Source: CAYSTL01 sp964516805 (GTDB lineage: Archaea > Thermoplasmatota > Thermoplasmata > Halarchaeoplasmatales > Halarchaeoplasmataceae). From it: a DNA stretch of 38,592 nt. The stretch is from positions 1-38,592 of the forward strand of contig CAZEXI010000017.1 of NCBI GenBank assembly GCA_964516805.1, in the 5' to 3' direction. The notes beneath the pieces are model-generated. The model saw only the letters and a program-made list of their open reading frames with translations, was not told the DNA's origin and searched no databases. A program made the position numbers and the translations under genes. Below, one piece after another: positions 25,072 to 34,440 of the stretch (the first letter of the stretch is position 1; each line of letters begins with the position of its first letter).

Positions 25072-25449
25072 ATGCACGGTGATATGTTGAATGAAAAAAT
25101 TTTGGTGGTTGATGATGATGATGGCATAAGGGGATTGATAAAAGGTGTTTTGTCAGATGAGTATAAAATCATAGGTGAAGCAAAAAGTGGAGAAAAAGCT
25201 ATAGCTATATTCAAAGATACTGATCCAGATTTGGTTTTATTAGATATCAGGATGCCAGAAAAAGATGGATTTGAAGTTTTCAATATGATGAGAAAAGTAG
25301 ATCCAGATCAAAAGATCATATTTTATTCAGTGGTAAATCCCGTAGAGAAGGTTCAAAAAAGATACAAAGACCTAGCAGATGGATACATAGTAAAACCAGC
25401 AAGAAAGCAAAAATTACTCGAAACTGTGAAAGATGTTTTAGAACAGTAA
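25072..25449 (+). CDS. Stand-alone receiver, second in tandem
   Basis: A 125-aa receiver that begins directly after the preceding stop (ATG 25072); an in-frame ATG at 25084 (MLNEKILVVDDD) gives the more usual receiver length. The acidic pair lies in LVVDDDD, the phosphoacceptor in LVLLDIRMPEKDG and the lysine in YIVKPARK. The switch position reads FYSVVN instead of the usual T/S-[SA], and the metal-near MPKMDG is MPEKDG, so signalling properties may differ from its neighbour. It has no output domain. It lies 15 nt before the 7TM kinase and likely acts with it, for instance as a phosphate sink or as a regulator of a motility protein. Confidence 0.87.
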   Translation: MHGDMLNEKILVVDDDDGIRGLIKGVLSDEYKIIGEAKSGEKAIAIFKDTDPDLVLLDIRMPEKDGFEVFNMMRKVDPDQKIIFYSVVNPVEKVQKRYKDLADGYIVKPARKQKLLETVKDVLEQ

Positions 25450-25464
25450 GATCAGGTGATCTAA

Positions 25465-27162
25465 ATGAGCTTAAGTTTTAAAATTTATTTATTATTGCTT
25501 TTCATCTCTGCTATATTGCCTGTTTTACTCATGTTTAGACTGCTCTATGAGAAAAGGGAAATGGAGCAGTATGTTTTTTCAATACTGGCCTTATGTATAT
25601 CACTTTGGTCAACATTCTATCTTTTAGAGATATTTATAGATGATCTAACCGTGATGAATATATTTTTCAAATTAAGATTTATTGGAATAGCTTTTTTACC
25701 AGTATTTTGGTTTGCCTTCTCACTTTATTATACAGGGCGAGAGAACTGGTTAAAAAGAAAGAGGTTACTTTTACTATCGATATTTCCAATTTTTACTCAA
25801 TTTATGATATGGACAAATCAATTTCATAATCTTTTTTGGAAAAGTACAGTTGTAGAAAGTTTAAGCGGGATAAGTATTATTTACGGAGAAGTAGGACCAT
25901 GGTTTTGGATACACACTCTTTATTCATATATTCTAATACTTATCGGCATAATACTTCTTCTTAATTTTTTGATAAAGATAGGTGATGAGTATATAAAGGA
26001 AGCTTTTATTCTTTTTGTAGGTGTTTCTGTACCCACTGTGGGAAATGGATTGTACATCTTGAATTTAGGTATACTTCCAAGGGCTTTTGATATAACTCCG
26101 ATCACATTTTTAGTAACTGGAACGATATTTACTTGGGCAGTTATAAAATTAGATTTCCTTAAGATCAAACCAGTAGCTAGAGAAACTGTTTTTAAAAATA
26201 TAGATGACCATATATTTGTGATCGATAAGGAAAATAAGATAGTAGATTATAATGAAAGTGCTTACTCTTTGGTCAATAATTACTACGATAAATTGGATAC
26301 TGATATTATAGGTAAAAATATCGAGGATATGATAGATAAAAAACAGATAGAAAACATGAAACAGTCGAATAATAACTTGTTTGAAGAGATCGAATTAAAG
26401 GTAGATGGAAGGAAGAAATATTATGACGTAAAACTTTCGCCGATTAAAAATCAAAGGAATAAAGGCATCGGCAAGGCCTTGATTTTAAGAGATATCACTT
26501 TAAGGAAAAAGGTGGAAAAGGAGGCAGAGTTTTTACATTCTATGCTTAGACACGATCTTGGAAATAAACTCCAGGTGACTATGGGATTTTTAGAGTTGGT
26601 AAAAGATACTGACTTAGATGATGGACAAAGGGATTATATCAATACATCTTTGGAAAGTATAGAGGAAGGTATAGAATTGATCAAAGATGTGAGGATGTTG
26701 GACAAGATCGATTTAGAAGAAAATAACGAGAATATTGAATTATCGGAAATAATCTCTAAAGCAGAGAGTAAATATCTAAAGTTGGGAGAGAAAAAAGAGA
26801 TCGACATAATAAATAAAATAGACAAGAAAATATATATATCAGCAGGAAAGATAGTAAAAGAAGTTTTCAATAATATTATAGAAAATTCAATAATGCATTC
26901 TAAGGGAAATAAAATTATTATTGATTATGAGGAAAAAGAGAATTTAATAGATATAATAATAGAAGATGATGGTAAAGGAATCCCTGATGAGATAAAAACT
27001 GATATTTTAGAGCAAGGATTTAAAGGAAAAGATTCTTCAGGTTCTGGATTAGGAATGTATATTGTTGATAAAATCACTCAAAAGTATGATGGAAAGCTTT
27101 CAATAAAGGAATCAAGATTAGGTGGAGCTAAGTTTGTAATAGGATTCAATAAAGCAAGTTAA
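25465..27162 (+). CDS. Membrane sensor histidine kinase with N-terminal 7TM region and PAS
   Basis: A 565-aa kinase. Residues 1-225 contain about seven hydrophobic helices with the layout of the HisKA_7TM sensor region (early FSILALCISLWSTFYLLEI, a WFAFSLYYTGR block, then WTNQFHNLFW). One PAS domain follows at about 230-345, closing in RDITLRKK. The kinase core has the H-box MLRHDLGNK (His363), an N-box (NIIENSIMH), EDDGKGI and GSGLGM. It is the only clearly membrane-anchored sensor in the window. The start ATG 25465 is preceded by GGTGAT (25455-25460), an exact anti-16S match at 4 nt. It meets the archaellum cluster tail to tail with 3 nt between stops. Likely regulators are the two upstream receivers. 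Confidence 0.92.
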   Translation: MSLSFKIYLLLLFISAILPVLLMFRLLYEKREMEQYVFSILALCISLWSTFYLLEIFIDDLTVMNIFFKLRFIGIAFLPVFWFAFSLYYTGRENWLKRKRLLLLSIFPIFTQFMIWTNQFHNLFWKSTVVESLSGISIIYGEVGPWFWIHTLYSYILILIGIILLLNFLIKIGDEYIKEAFILFVGVSVPTVGNGLYILNLGILPRAFDITPITFLVTGTIFTWAVIKLDFLKIKPVARETVFKNIDDHIFVIDKENKIVDYNESAYSLVNNYYDKLDTDIIGKNIEDMIDKKQIENMKQSNNNLFEEIELKVDGRKKYYDVKLSPIKNQRNKGIGKALILRDITLRKKVEKEAEFLHSMLRHDLGNKLQVTMGFLELVKDTDLDDGQRDYINTSLESIEEGIELIKDVRMLDKIDLEENNENIELSEIISKAESKYLKLGEKKEIDIINKIDKKIYISAGKIVKEVFNNIIENSIMHSKGNKIIIDYEEKENLIDIIIEDDGKGIPDEIKTDILEQGFKGKDSSGSGLGMYIVDKITQKYDGKLSIKESRLGGAKFVIGFNKAS

Positions 27163-27165
27163 ATT

Positions 27166-28791
27166 TCATCTGATCTTTATAGACATATTTTCTTTTCCAC
27201 CCTTTCTGAACTCGTCTACCAATTGTGTTACCTTGGAATAATCTGTTATATCTTTTTCATTTATAGCCCTTAGTACATCTGCTCTATCTTCCATTATATC
27301 GTATATTTTACGTGTATCGTCATAACCTTGAATTTTTGCGATTTTTTCTTCTAAGATGAAGCTGTTGTACATACCTTCAAAGTTTAACTCGTCTTTTTGT
27401 GGGTCTCTTTTAAAGGTAACTCTCATCATAACACCCCCTTGATCTTCTGAATAACCCACAAGTTCTCCGACTTCCGTTACTCTCCTCAATACAGCACCCT
27501 CTGTTCTAATATTTCTTTGAATCACTGCTACATTTAGGTTATCTATGAAAGTAATAGGTATTTCGATAGGTTCTCCTGTTAGCCTCTGGATCATCCTGTG
27601 TATCGATGAAGAGTGGAATGTCGAAGCTACAGGGTGACCTGTCTGCATAGCTTGAAAAGCAACTCTACCTTCTTCACCTCTGATCTCAGAAGGTATGATA
27701 TAATCCGGACGTGATCTTAATGCGGCTTTTAATAAGTCAAACATACCTACTTGATCTTCTTCAGGTCCTTCTTCTCTTACGATCAACTGCTGCCAGTTAT
27801 CGTGGGGTGGACTCACCTCTGGAGTGTCTTCTACACTGTAGATTTTACTGTCCAATTGAATAAAAGGTAAAGCGGCGTTCAAGGTGGTAGTTTTTCCACA
27901 CGCTGATTCTCCACAGATAAATAATGACATACCGTTTTCTAAACACAACCATAGATAAGCTGCGAGTTCTGGTGTTATAGTGTTCCAATCAATCAATTGG
28001 GTGATCGATATTGGGTCATCTGGGAATTTTCTTATGGTAAATGATCTTCCTTTTGTAGAAACGTCTTCTGGATATACTACGTTTATTCTAGAACCATCGG
28101 GAAGAGCAGAGTCCACAATAGGATGAGATTCACCTACTGGACTCCCCATTCGCTGACTGATCTTTTTCAGATAATCTTCCAATTCTTGCTGAGTATCAAA
28201 ACCGATGTTAGTTTTCATCATACCAAAAGTTTTATGGATCAAAGTTATCGGTTTAGTTCCAACACAATATATGTCCTCCAGATATTCATCATTCAATACA
28301 GGGTCGAGAACACCATAATTTACGAGATCTCTAATCACATAATATCTTAATTTTGGGATATCTTCTTTAGCTACATCTATCGAATCACCTGAAAATTTGG
28401 AAAAGAATCCTCCACTTTTACCAACAACTTTTTTGAAAATATCTTTTATCATGTCTTCCAGTTCTTCACGATAACTTATCTCCTGACTGTAATCTGCTTC
28501 CTGGTAAATTTTCCTTTTTACTAGTTTTAACTTTTCTTTCAAATTTTGGTCGAGTTGAGGTTCAACGACATTATATCTTTTATTTCCATCTGGGTCTTTA
28601 AAAGCATGGATATAGACCTGATCACTTATCGGATATATGATGTTGAAATCTTTATCAAATCTTTCCCAACCAGGCACATCTTCCATGTATCGTGGATTGC
28701 CTACAATCCGTTGGTTTCTCTGAATATATACTCCCAGATGAGGATTTTTTTTGATCTCACGTTTAACCCTGTTCCTAATAGTCACCACCAC
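27166..28791 (-). CDS. Second ArlI/FlaI-like secretion ATPase
   Basis: A 541-aa type IV pilus/archaellum ATPase of the GspE/ArlI family. Walker A is GESACGKTTT (294-303), the Asp box is SVEDTPEV, Walker B is SEIRGEEG (preceded by P where the other copy has VG) and the His box is GHPVASTFHSSS, so catalysis looks intact. It parallels the ArlI at 30458 in nearly equal length, but the two are diverged in the N-terminal 130 residues, the part that shapes hexamer contacts with ArlJ and ArlH. Starts: three in-frame GTG codons at 28791, 28788 and 28785 follow AAAGG; the exact one is undecided. It lies 3 nt after arlJ, at the end of the archaellum operon. It may drive another phase or mode of the motor, or serve a pilus system with a separate platform protein. 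Confidence 0.87.
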   Translation of the reverse strand: MVVTIRNRVKREIKKNPHLGVYIQRNQRIVGNPRYMEDVPGWERFDKDFNIIYPISDQVYIHAFKDPDGNKRYNVVEPQLDQNLKEKLKLVKRKIYQEADYSQEISYREELEDMIKDIFKKVVGKSGGFFSKFSGDSIDVAKEDIPKLRYYVIRDLVNYGVLDPVLNDEYLEDIYCVGTKPITLIHKTFGMMKTNIGFDTQQELEDYLKKISQRMGSPVGESHPIVDSALPDGSRINVVYPEDVSTKGRSFTIRKFPDDPISITQLIDWNTITPELAAYLWLCLENGMSLFICGESACGKTTTLNAALPFIQLDSKIYSVEDTPEVSPPHDNWQQLIVREEGPEEDQVGMFDLLKAALRSRPDYIIPSEIRGEEGRVAFQAMQTGHPVASTFHSSSIHRMIQRLTGEPIEIPITFIDNLNVAVIQRNIRTEGAVLRRVTEVGELVGYSEDQGGVMMRVTFKRDPQKDELNFEGMYNSFILEEKIAKIQGYDDTRKIYDIMEDRADVLRAINEKDITDYSKVTQLVDEFRKGGKENMSIKIR

Positions 28792-28794
28792 CTT

Positions 28795-30444
28795 TCAAGC
28801 GATGACCCCCTGCATAACAGTTTTACCGATTAAAGAAGTTATTATTCCTATCCATAACATTGGTACTATGTGATAGAAAACGTTTAATTTATGACTTCCG
28901 GCTGAAAATATAAGAGTCAAAGATGCAAAAACTGCGTGTACAATTACTGCAACTAGAATGAATAGGTCTATCATACCAGTACTGTAACCTACAGTATGTA
29001 ATATGCCTGAAAATTTAGAAGTCTCTACCATCATACCTAATGAATCATCCATCATAGCAGCTATATTAAGAGTAAGTGTCAATGTAAGAGCTGCACCTAA
29101 TTCCAGACCATAAAGAACTCCTACCATGCTTGATGATTTTTGGTATCTATCTTTCCTCAATGAGAGAAGTGTTACAAAAGTGTCTGAAATTATGTCGCTC
29201 ACATTTCTTGTCTCTGCACCGAGGTCCATAGCACCAGTGTACATATCTGTAAAGTTTGCTATCAAATTACTTCCGGTACCTGATGCAAAATAAGTCCATG
29301 CTTTTTCTTCGTCAATTCTTGTCAATAGTCTTTTGTAAAGTTGATTTACGTGATCGGTCAATGGTCCGAAGTCATATCTTCTCAATTTAGAGAGTGCTGT
29401 TTCGACACTTCCTCCACCAACTGCAGTACTACTAGCGATAGCCCTCATGAATGCGTCATAGTTATTATCACACCTTTTCAGATCTCTTTCGTTCAGATAA
29501 GTGATTATACCAGGAACGATCAAAGGTGATAGTGATATCGCAAGTACGAAGTATAGATCTATAGTAAAGAAAAAGTGTAATATTATAAACAACAAGGCTG
29601 ATGTAGCTACTATTATAGGTAATATCTTCTTCATCCTACTTTTCATCTTTGTTTTTATATCTAAACTGTGCCAAATAGCGTCATTTGGAAGCATAGTTTT
29701 AACAGCTACCAACATTATCACTTCCATCATTATGAATACCAGTAATCCTCCCGCTAACATTATCATAGGGGTACCGCCCTGGAAGATCGGAAGTATAGAT
29801 AGGAAGACTATAAGGAATAATGTGGAAGTCATCAAAGCAATAAAAACTTCTTTTAACAGTTCTAGAGTTTCTAATGCAGCTTTATATTCCGTCTCGTAAT
29901 CTTTTAAAACAACAGAATGCTCTTTTTCTAAAAATAGGTTCAGATCTTCACCGGCTTCCTGTGAGTGAGCGAGTCTAGTTAAGAAATCAGATAATTTTTC
30001 GGAAGGAGTGTCTTCTGCAACATCTCTTGCTGCTTCCGGTAAGGGTATATCCCAGTATTTCATACGATTGTAAATTTTCATTATTTCTTCAGTTAAAGCA
30101 CCGTATTCATCAACAGAAGCCATTTTTTCTAACATTTCAGTTTGTGGAACGGTTGAAGTTGATATAGACCAAAAATAAGTGATGAATAGATGCATGTTCG
30201 AATCTATTTCTTCTTCTTTTAATTTTCTTGATATTATTGGGAATACAAGTACGACCACTAGTATTACAATCGGTATTATGATTGTAGATATGATCGAAAG
30301 AAGTCCATCTAATAGAACATCTGGATATATCAAGCTGGGAAAGAAGAACATTATAAAAAATATAATAATACTAGGAACTATACCTCCAAGGATGTAATCC
30401 CTTAAAGACATGTCCATCTTTTTATAATGTTCTAATAACTCCAT
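28795..30444 (-). CDS. arlJ: Archaellum platform protein ArlJ (FlaJ)
   Basis: A 549-aa polytopic membrane protein of the GspF/ArlJ family. Two helices near 15-75 are followed by a cytoplasmic helical domain (about 76-190, with LTRLAHSQEAGEDL), a hydrophobic block (about 195-255), further helices at about 270-320, a second cytoplasmic domain (about 325-425, with SSTAVGGGSVETALSK) and three C-terminal helices. In the archaellum it is the membrane anchor onto which the ArlI hexamer docks; archaellin is extracted and rotated here. ATG 30444 has GAGGT at 9 nt. It lies between the two ATPase genes and is the only platform protein in the window, so both ATPases may share it. Confidence 0.92.
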   Translation of the reverse strand: MELLEHYKKMDMSLRDYILGGIVPSIIIFFIMFFFPSLIYPDVLLDGLLSIISTIIIPIVILVVVLVFPIISRKLKEEEIDSNMHLFITYFWSISTSTVPQTEMLEKMASVDEYGALTEEIMKIYNRMKYWDIPLPEAARDVAEDTPSEKLSDFLTRLAHSQEAGEDLNLFLEKEHSVVLKDYETEYKAALETLELLKEVFIALMTSTLFLIVFLSILPIFQGGTPMIMLAGGLLVFIMMEVIMLVAVKTMLPNDAIWHSLDIKTKMKSRMKKILPIIVATSALLFIILHFFFTIDLYFVLAISLSPLIVPGIITYLNERDLKRCDNNYDAFMRAIASSTAVGGGSVETALSKLRRYDFGPLTDHVNQLYKRLLTRIDEEKAWTYFASGTGSNLIANFTDMYTGAMDLGAETRNVSDIISDTFVTLLSLRKDRYQKSSSMVGVLYGLELGAALTLTLTLNIAAMMDDSLGMMVETSKFSGILHTVGYSTGMIDLFILVAVIVHAVFASLTLIFSAGSHKLNVFYHIVPMLWIGIITSLIGKTVMQGVIA

Positions 30445-30457
30445 AATATCTTTACCT

Positions 30458-32086
30458 CTAATCTCTTACTCTGATATTTGGTGGTAAACCTTCCATTCCG
30501 TTCTTTTGATATCTTTGTATAACGTTTATGACCTCATTGTATCCTAAAATATCATGACGGATCATATTTTTGATCACTTTAGCTCTTTTATCAAGTTCCT
30601 CATAAATATCTCTCTTATCATCGAATCCCATGTCAGGCGCTATTCTTTTTTCTAAAACCTCACTGTTGAATCTACCACTGAAATCGAATTGGTCTTTTAC
30701 TGGATCCCAGCTGAATATCTGTCTCACCTCTACCTGTTCTTCTTCACGCATGTATCCAGTTATCTCTGTAAGGCTCAGCATCCTTCTTAAGAATTCACCG
30801 CCTACGTATACTGCCTGCTGGATGACCACAACATCTAGGTTAGGGAAAAAGTGCAGTGGTACATTGATCGGATCACCACTCATCCTCTGAACCAATTTAT
30901 GTACTGATGCTGCGTGGAAAGTTGACATCACGGGAATACCAGTCTGCATGGCTTGGAATGCTATATTACCCTCTTCACCTCTGATCTCTCCTACCAGTAG
31001 TGCATCAGGCCTAGAGCGCATAGCTGCTTTGATAAGGTCGAAATATTCTACAGAGGTAGCTTCATCCTCTGTATCCTTGATGATCATCTGCTGCCATGTA
31101 TCATGTGGTGGAAGTACCTCTGCTGTATCTTCTACAGAGTAAATTTTTGAATCGTATGGGATAAACGGAAGCATGGAGTTGAGTGTGGTTGTTTTACCAG
31201 AAGCTGTCTCACCAGACACGAACACAGACATACCGTGCTGCATGCATAACCATAGGTATGCACCCATCTTTGGACTGAATGTGTTCCATTTTATAATCTG
31301 TGGCATGGTAAGAGGCGTCTCTGAGAATTTTCTTATAGTGAAACTTGGCCCTTTGATAGATACATCTTCAGGATAGATAATATTCAATCTAGAACCATCA
31401 GGCATAGCTGTGTCAAATATTGCATCTGAAGCATTTACAGAAGTGTTGACTCGACTACCTAAATTTATCAAATATTCGTTAAGTTGCTGCATGGTGTCAA
31501 ATTTTAGATTTGTTTTCATCGAATCGAACACTTTGTGTATCAATTTGACTGGTTCTAGGCCAACAACGTAAATATCTTCAATGTATGGATCTCTCATCAA
31601 AGGTTCTATAGGTCCAAGTTCTGCTAGATCTCTTATTAATCTGTAACGAACTCGTTTGACTCGGTCCTTAGGGATGTTTCTACTAAACAAGAAACCGCCG
31701 GTTTCTTGTTCTACGTATTCATTTACCAGGTCTTCAATCATATCAGCTAGTGAATCTTCGTCTTCACAAGCTTCCTGGAATGCAGATTGTGAGAATATAT
31801 ATTCTTCGACTTCATCATATAATTTTTGAGACTCAGAGTCCAGTGGTGGTTCTATAGCATTGTATTGATAACCTTTCGATTCAGTGCCATAAACATGTAT
31901 GAACAATGGGTCGCCGATAGGATATATGATGTTTATCTGGTCTTTATCTTTAAGATCCCTGTCTACTCTATTTTTCAACACAGGCTTATTTATCCCCCTA
32001 GCATGGATTGCTTCTATGTATTCGTCAAGGTGAGAGTTTCTTTTTCTCACCTGAGCCAAGGATGCCTCGTGTTGTATACTCGACAT
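30458..32086 (-). CDS. arlI: Archaellum motor ATPase ArlI (FlaI)
   Basis: A 542-aa hexameric ATPase that powers archaellum assembly and rotation. Walker A is GETASGKTTT (292-301), the Asp box is SVEDTAEV, Walker B is LLVGEIRGEEG and the His box is GIPVMSTFHAAS. The N-terminal domain (1-200) carries the IIYPIGDP and VNEYVEQETGGF blocks. Order arlH-arlI-arlJ, with ATG 32086 3 nt behind the arlH stop and its ribosome site (GGTGGGAT) inside the end of arlH, marks it as the canonical ArlI, in contrast to the extra copy after arlJ. Confidence 0.95.
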   Translation of the reverse strand: MSSIQHEASLAQVRKRNSHLDEYIEAIHARGINKPVLKNRVDRDLKDKDQINIIYPIGDPLFIHVYGTESKGYQYNAIEPPLDSESQKLYDEVEEYIFSQSAFQEACEDEDSLADMIEDLVNEYVEQETGGFLFSRNIPKDRVKRVRYRLIRDLAELGPIEPLMRDPYIEDIYVVGLEPVKLIHKVFDSMKTNLKFDTMQQLNEYLINLGSRVNTSVNASDAIFDTAMPDGSRLNIIYPEDVSIKGPSFTIRKFSETPLTMPQIIKWNTFSPKMGAYLWLCMQHGMSVFVSGETASGKTTTLNSMLPFIPYDSKIYSVEDTAEVLPPHDTWQQMIIKDTEDEATSVEYFDLIKAAMRSRPDALLVGEIRGEEGNIAFQAMQTGIPVMSTFHAASVHKLVQRMSGDPINVPLHFFPNLDVVVIQQAVYVGGEFLRRMLSLTEITGYMREEEQVEVRQIFSWDPVKDQFDFSGRFNSEVLEKRIAPDMGFDDKRDIYEELDKRAKVIKNMIRHDILGYNEVINVIQRYQKNGMEGLPPNIRVRD

Positions 32087-32089
32087 TAT

Positions 32090-32788
32090 TTATCCCACCG
32101 ATGTGATCTCTAATACGAAACCGATTCCAGGTTCTACTCTGAAGGCTATGGTCTGTGAAACACTACCACCAGCTTTAGCAAATCTTTTAATATCGATCTC
32201 CTGTGAAACCTTACCACCCTGCTGATTTAAACCCAATTCAAACAAAACGTGAGCAGCTGAATAGAACGCTTGGAATAATTTAGAACTGGTTGGACCAGAT
32301 TCTATAGTTAATATGATAGTTTTACTTTGAGCTAATAATCTTTGGAAAAACCCTTCTAAATCAACTAATGATTGTTCTGGATCTTCATCTTTACTGACAA
32401 GTGCAGAAAATGTATCTAGAATAATAACATCAGATTCGAATATCCTCTGTCCAGTCATAAGTTGTTCAACATAATTTTTTTGTTGGTTTGCTTGTGATAT
32501 CATTCCATAAATAGGTATGAATAGTAGATTTCTATCCAAAAGATAGGATGTTATATTATAACCCAATGATGCCATCTGTTCTATGAATCCCTTGACAGTC
32601 AATTCTGACGAAATGACTGAGACAGCATAATCGTTTTCGAGGAAACCATAGGTCAACCTTTGGGTCAGTACAGATTTTCCGGTACCATATCTACCTTCAA
32701 TTATAGCTAATGAAGCTGAAGGAAAGCCTCCACCTAGCATTTCATGGAGGTCATCTCTTTCTATTTCTATATCTCTAATATCTACCAT
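32090..32788 (-). CDS. arlH: Archaellum ATP-binding protein ArlH (FlaH)
   Basis: A 232-aa RecA/KaiC-like protein. Walker A is GRYGTGKS (32-39), preceded by the KaiC-like LHEMLGGGFP, and the Walker B-like strand is DVIILDTFSAL. In other archaea ArlH forms a ring under ArlI, binds ATP with little hydrolysis and regulates the motor. The C-terminal strand order (HVLFELGLNQQGG, then IDIKRFAKAGG) fits ArlH. ATG 32788 follows GAGGTGT at 8 nt. The shared ancestry with KaiC and DUF835 is notable because both also occur in this window. Confidence 0.94.
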   Translation of the reverse strand: MVDIRDIEIERDDLHEMLGGGFPSASLAIIEGRYGTGKSVLTQRLTYGFLENDYAVSVISSELTVKGFIEQMASLGYNITSYLLDRNLLFIPIYGMISQANQQKNYVEQLMTGQRIFESDVIILDTFSALVSKDEDPEQSLVDLEGFFQRLLAQSKTIILTIESGPTSSKLFQAFYSAAHVLFELGLNQQGGKVSQEIDIKRFAKAGGSVSQTIAFRVEPGIGFVLEITSVG

Positions 32789-32800
32789 TAATTAGACACC

Positions 32801-33235
32801 TCACATAGAGAACTCAAATGTATCTTGAACATCATTCCCTACGATAACTTTGATCCAATGATCTCCAGATGGCAGGTTAGTATTAACTTCTATCTTTAAA
32901 ACTCCGTTTGGTTCCCATACGTGTCCACCTTCGATAACTGTTTTTGTTGATGTTTCTTGTAGAGTACCGTTTATAAGGATATTAACATCCGTTTTATTAA
33001 GTTTTGTAGAACCTGTATTTTTGACATAGATTACCAAAGGATCATTTGGTACATGATTTGGGTCATTAATAATATCTATTTGTGTTTTCAGCTTCTTACT
33101 TATAGAGTCCTCTTTTTCAACGATCCCATCACTGATAGAATCTGTAGTAGCTATGAATACTCCTGCTAATGTTGAAGCTACCAGCATGGATGCGAGAAAG
33201 AAGACTAGATGCGTGCTTGATATTGAGAATCCCAT
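32801..33235 (-). CDS. arlG: Archaellum stator protein ArlG (FlaG)
   Basis: A 144-aa protein with one N-terminal membrane helix (about 7-29, starting MGFSISSTHLVFFLASMLV) and an outer beta-sandwich (about 50-144). In other archaea ArlG with ArlF forms the stator that anchors the motor to the S-layer. The beta-sandwich shows the CARDB-like pattern PLVIYVKNTGSTKL. One N-glycosylation sequon (NGT) lies in the outer domain. ATG 33235 has AGGAGGT at 6 nt. The length is normal, unlike the neighbouring ArlF. Assignment of G versus F is based on gene order and the characteristic starts. Confidence 0.88.
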   Translation of the reverse strand: MGFSISSTHLVFFLASMLVASTLAGVFIATTDSISDGIVEKEDSISKKLKTQIDIINDPNHVPNDPLVIYVKNTGSTKLNKTDVNILINGTLQETSTKTVIEGGHVWEPNGVLKIEVNTNLPSGDHWIKVIVGNDVQDTFEFSM

Positions 33236-33246
33236 TTTTTTACCTC

Positions 33247-34440
33247 CTAAGTTGTCTTATAATCAGCGATAGCATTTTCGAGTACCACCTTTATTTTAGT
33301 GCCTATATTCAGTCTGTAAACTCCATTTAATCCGTTCGAAACGTACAATCTTCCAGCGATATCGATACCTTTTAGATTGCTGCCCATTTGTTCTTCAATA
33401 GTAGTAATAAAATTTCCATTTTTATCATAGACGTCTACATGATCATTAGAGTCTATTATGTAGATATATTGGGAAGTGAAGTTCTGGTCAGTAACTGTTA
33501 AATTAGTAGGATTGGTTAGGTTTCCATCCGAAATAAGTGTAGTATGAGATGTTCCATCTAAGCTGTATCTTTCGATACTACTGGATGTATCGTTTATTAC
33601 ATAGATATTATCTGTTACGTAAATATCTACTGCACCTTCGAGATCATTTACAACGGTTTCGTTGAAAGTACCATCTAGATCGTATTTATCTATGTGATCG
33701 TTGTTGTCGAGTACGTATAGATGATCGTCAGTATTTCCATCCGTGGCCGATACAGCTTTTGGATTACTGATTTGTCCTCCGGTAGAGATGAAATTTTCTC
33801 CATTCGTTCCATCGATGCCATATCTATCTATATGGGTTTGATTATCTAGCACATAGAGTTTTCTATAGGTAGATGAAAGATCTACTGGATTATCAAGTAT
33901 TCCTTTGGATAATTCTTTTTTATAAGTATCATAATCATCATAGATTACTATGTTTTCACCGTCAACCAGGTAAGTATAATTCGTATTGCTTGTTACTGCA
34001 CCTGGATAAGATATACCCGTGCGAAGTTTTTTATCAACTCTATTACTGACTGATTTGTAAAATTCTAGATCAGCATTGTTTATCGTGATTCTAAGATTTT
34101 CTTCTGGTGGCCAATGGTTTCCTTTTTTATTTATAACATTGATATCCATATTCTCATCATCGATCATTTCACCATTTTTCAGGAGATTGATTTTTGATGC
34201 ATCTAAAACTGTGGCACCAGTATTTCTCACAGAGATGGTAAGTTTATTATTTGTCCTATTGTAAAGTACGTTTTGAATTGTAAAAGTAGTTTGACCTTTC
34301 TGAACCCAATCATCTACGTTGTCCTGTGCACTTTCTTCAAGGTCTTCCATGCTTTTAAAGACAACACCAGACATTATCGATGCTGCTACGATCAGGGCGA
34401 CGAATACTATTCCACCGGCTCCAGCTACTGAGAAGCCCAT
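33247..34440 (-). CDS. arlF: ArlF (FlaF) stator with inserted beta-propeller
   Basis: A 397-aa protein, against about 130-170 aa for a usual ArlF. Residues 1-34 (MGFSVAGAGGIVFVALIVAA) give the typical membrane helix; about 45-125 start the ArlF beta-sandwich (ISVRNTGATVLDASKINLL, then WPPEENLRITI); the last strand TKIKVVLENAIADY (about 379-392) closes it. Between them lie about 240 extra residues with six repeats of the form [LI]Y[VI][LI]D-x-D-H[IV]D-x-Y-x-x-[DN]G, an NHL-like propeller. Eight N-x-S/T sequons over the ectodomain agree with an extracellular, glycosylated position. ArlF contacts the S-layer in other archaea, so the propeller might bind cell-wall glycoprotein (inference). The start ATG 34440 overlaps the upstream stop by 16 nt and follows GGTGGTGG. 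Confidence 0.87.
   Translation of the reverse strand: MGFSVAGAGGIVFVALIVAASIMSGVVFKSMEDLEESAQDNVDDWVQKGQTTFTIQNVLYNRTNNKLTISVRNTGATVLDASKINLLKNGEMIDDENMDINVINKKGNHWPPEENLRITINNADLEFYKSVSNRVDKKLRTGISYPGAVTSNTNYTYLVDGENIVIYDDYDTYKKELSKGILDNPVDLSSTYRKLYVLDNQTHIDRYGIDGTNGENFISTGGQISNPKAVSATDGNTDDHLYVLDNNDHIDKYDLDGTFNETVVNDLEGAVDIYVTDNIYVINDTSSSIERYSLDGTSHTTLISDGNLTNPTNLTVTDQNFTSQYIYIIDSNDHVDVYDKNGNFITTIEEQMGSNLKGIDIAGRLYVSNGLNGVYRLNIGTKIKVVLENAIADYKTT

Noticed and set aside
28795..34440. Type IV pilus or secretion cluster instead of archaellum
   Set aside because: ArlC, ArlF, ArlG and ArlH together with CheF and archaellin are specific to the archaellum; the pilus idea remains open only for the second ATPase.
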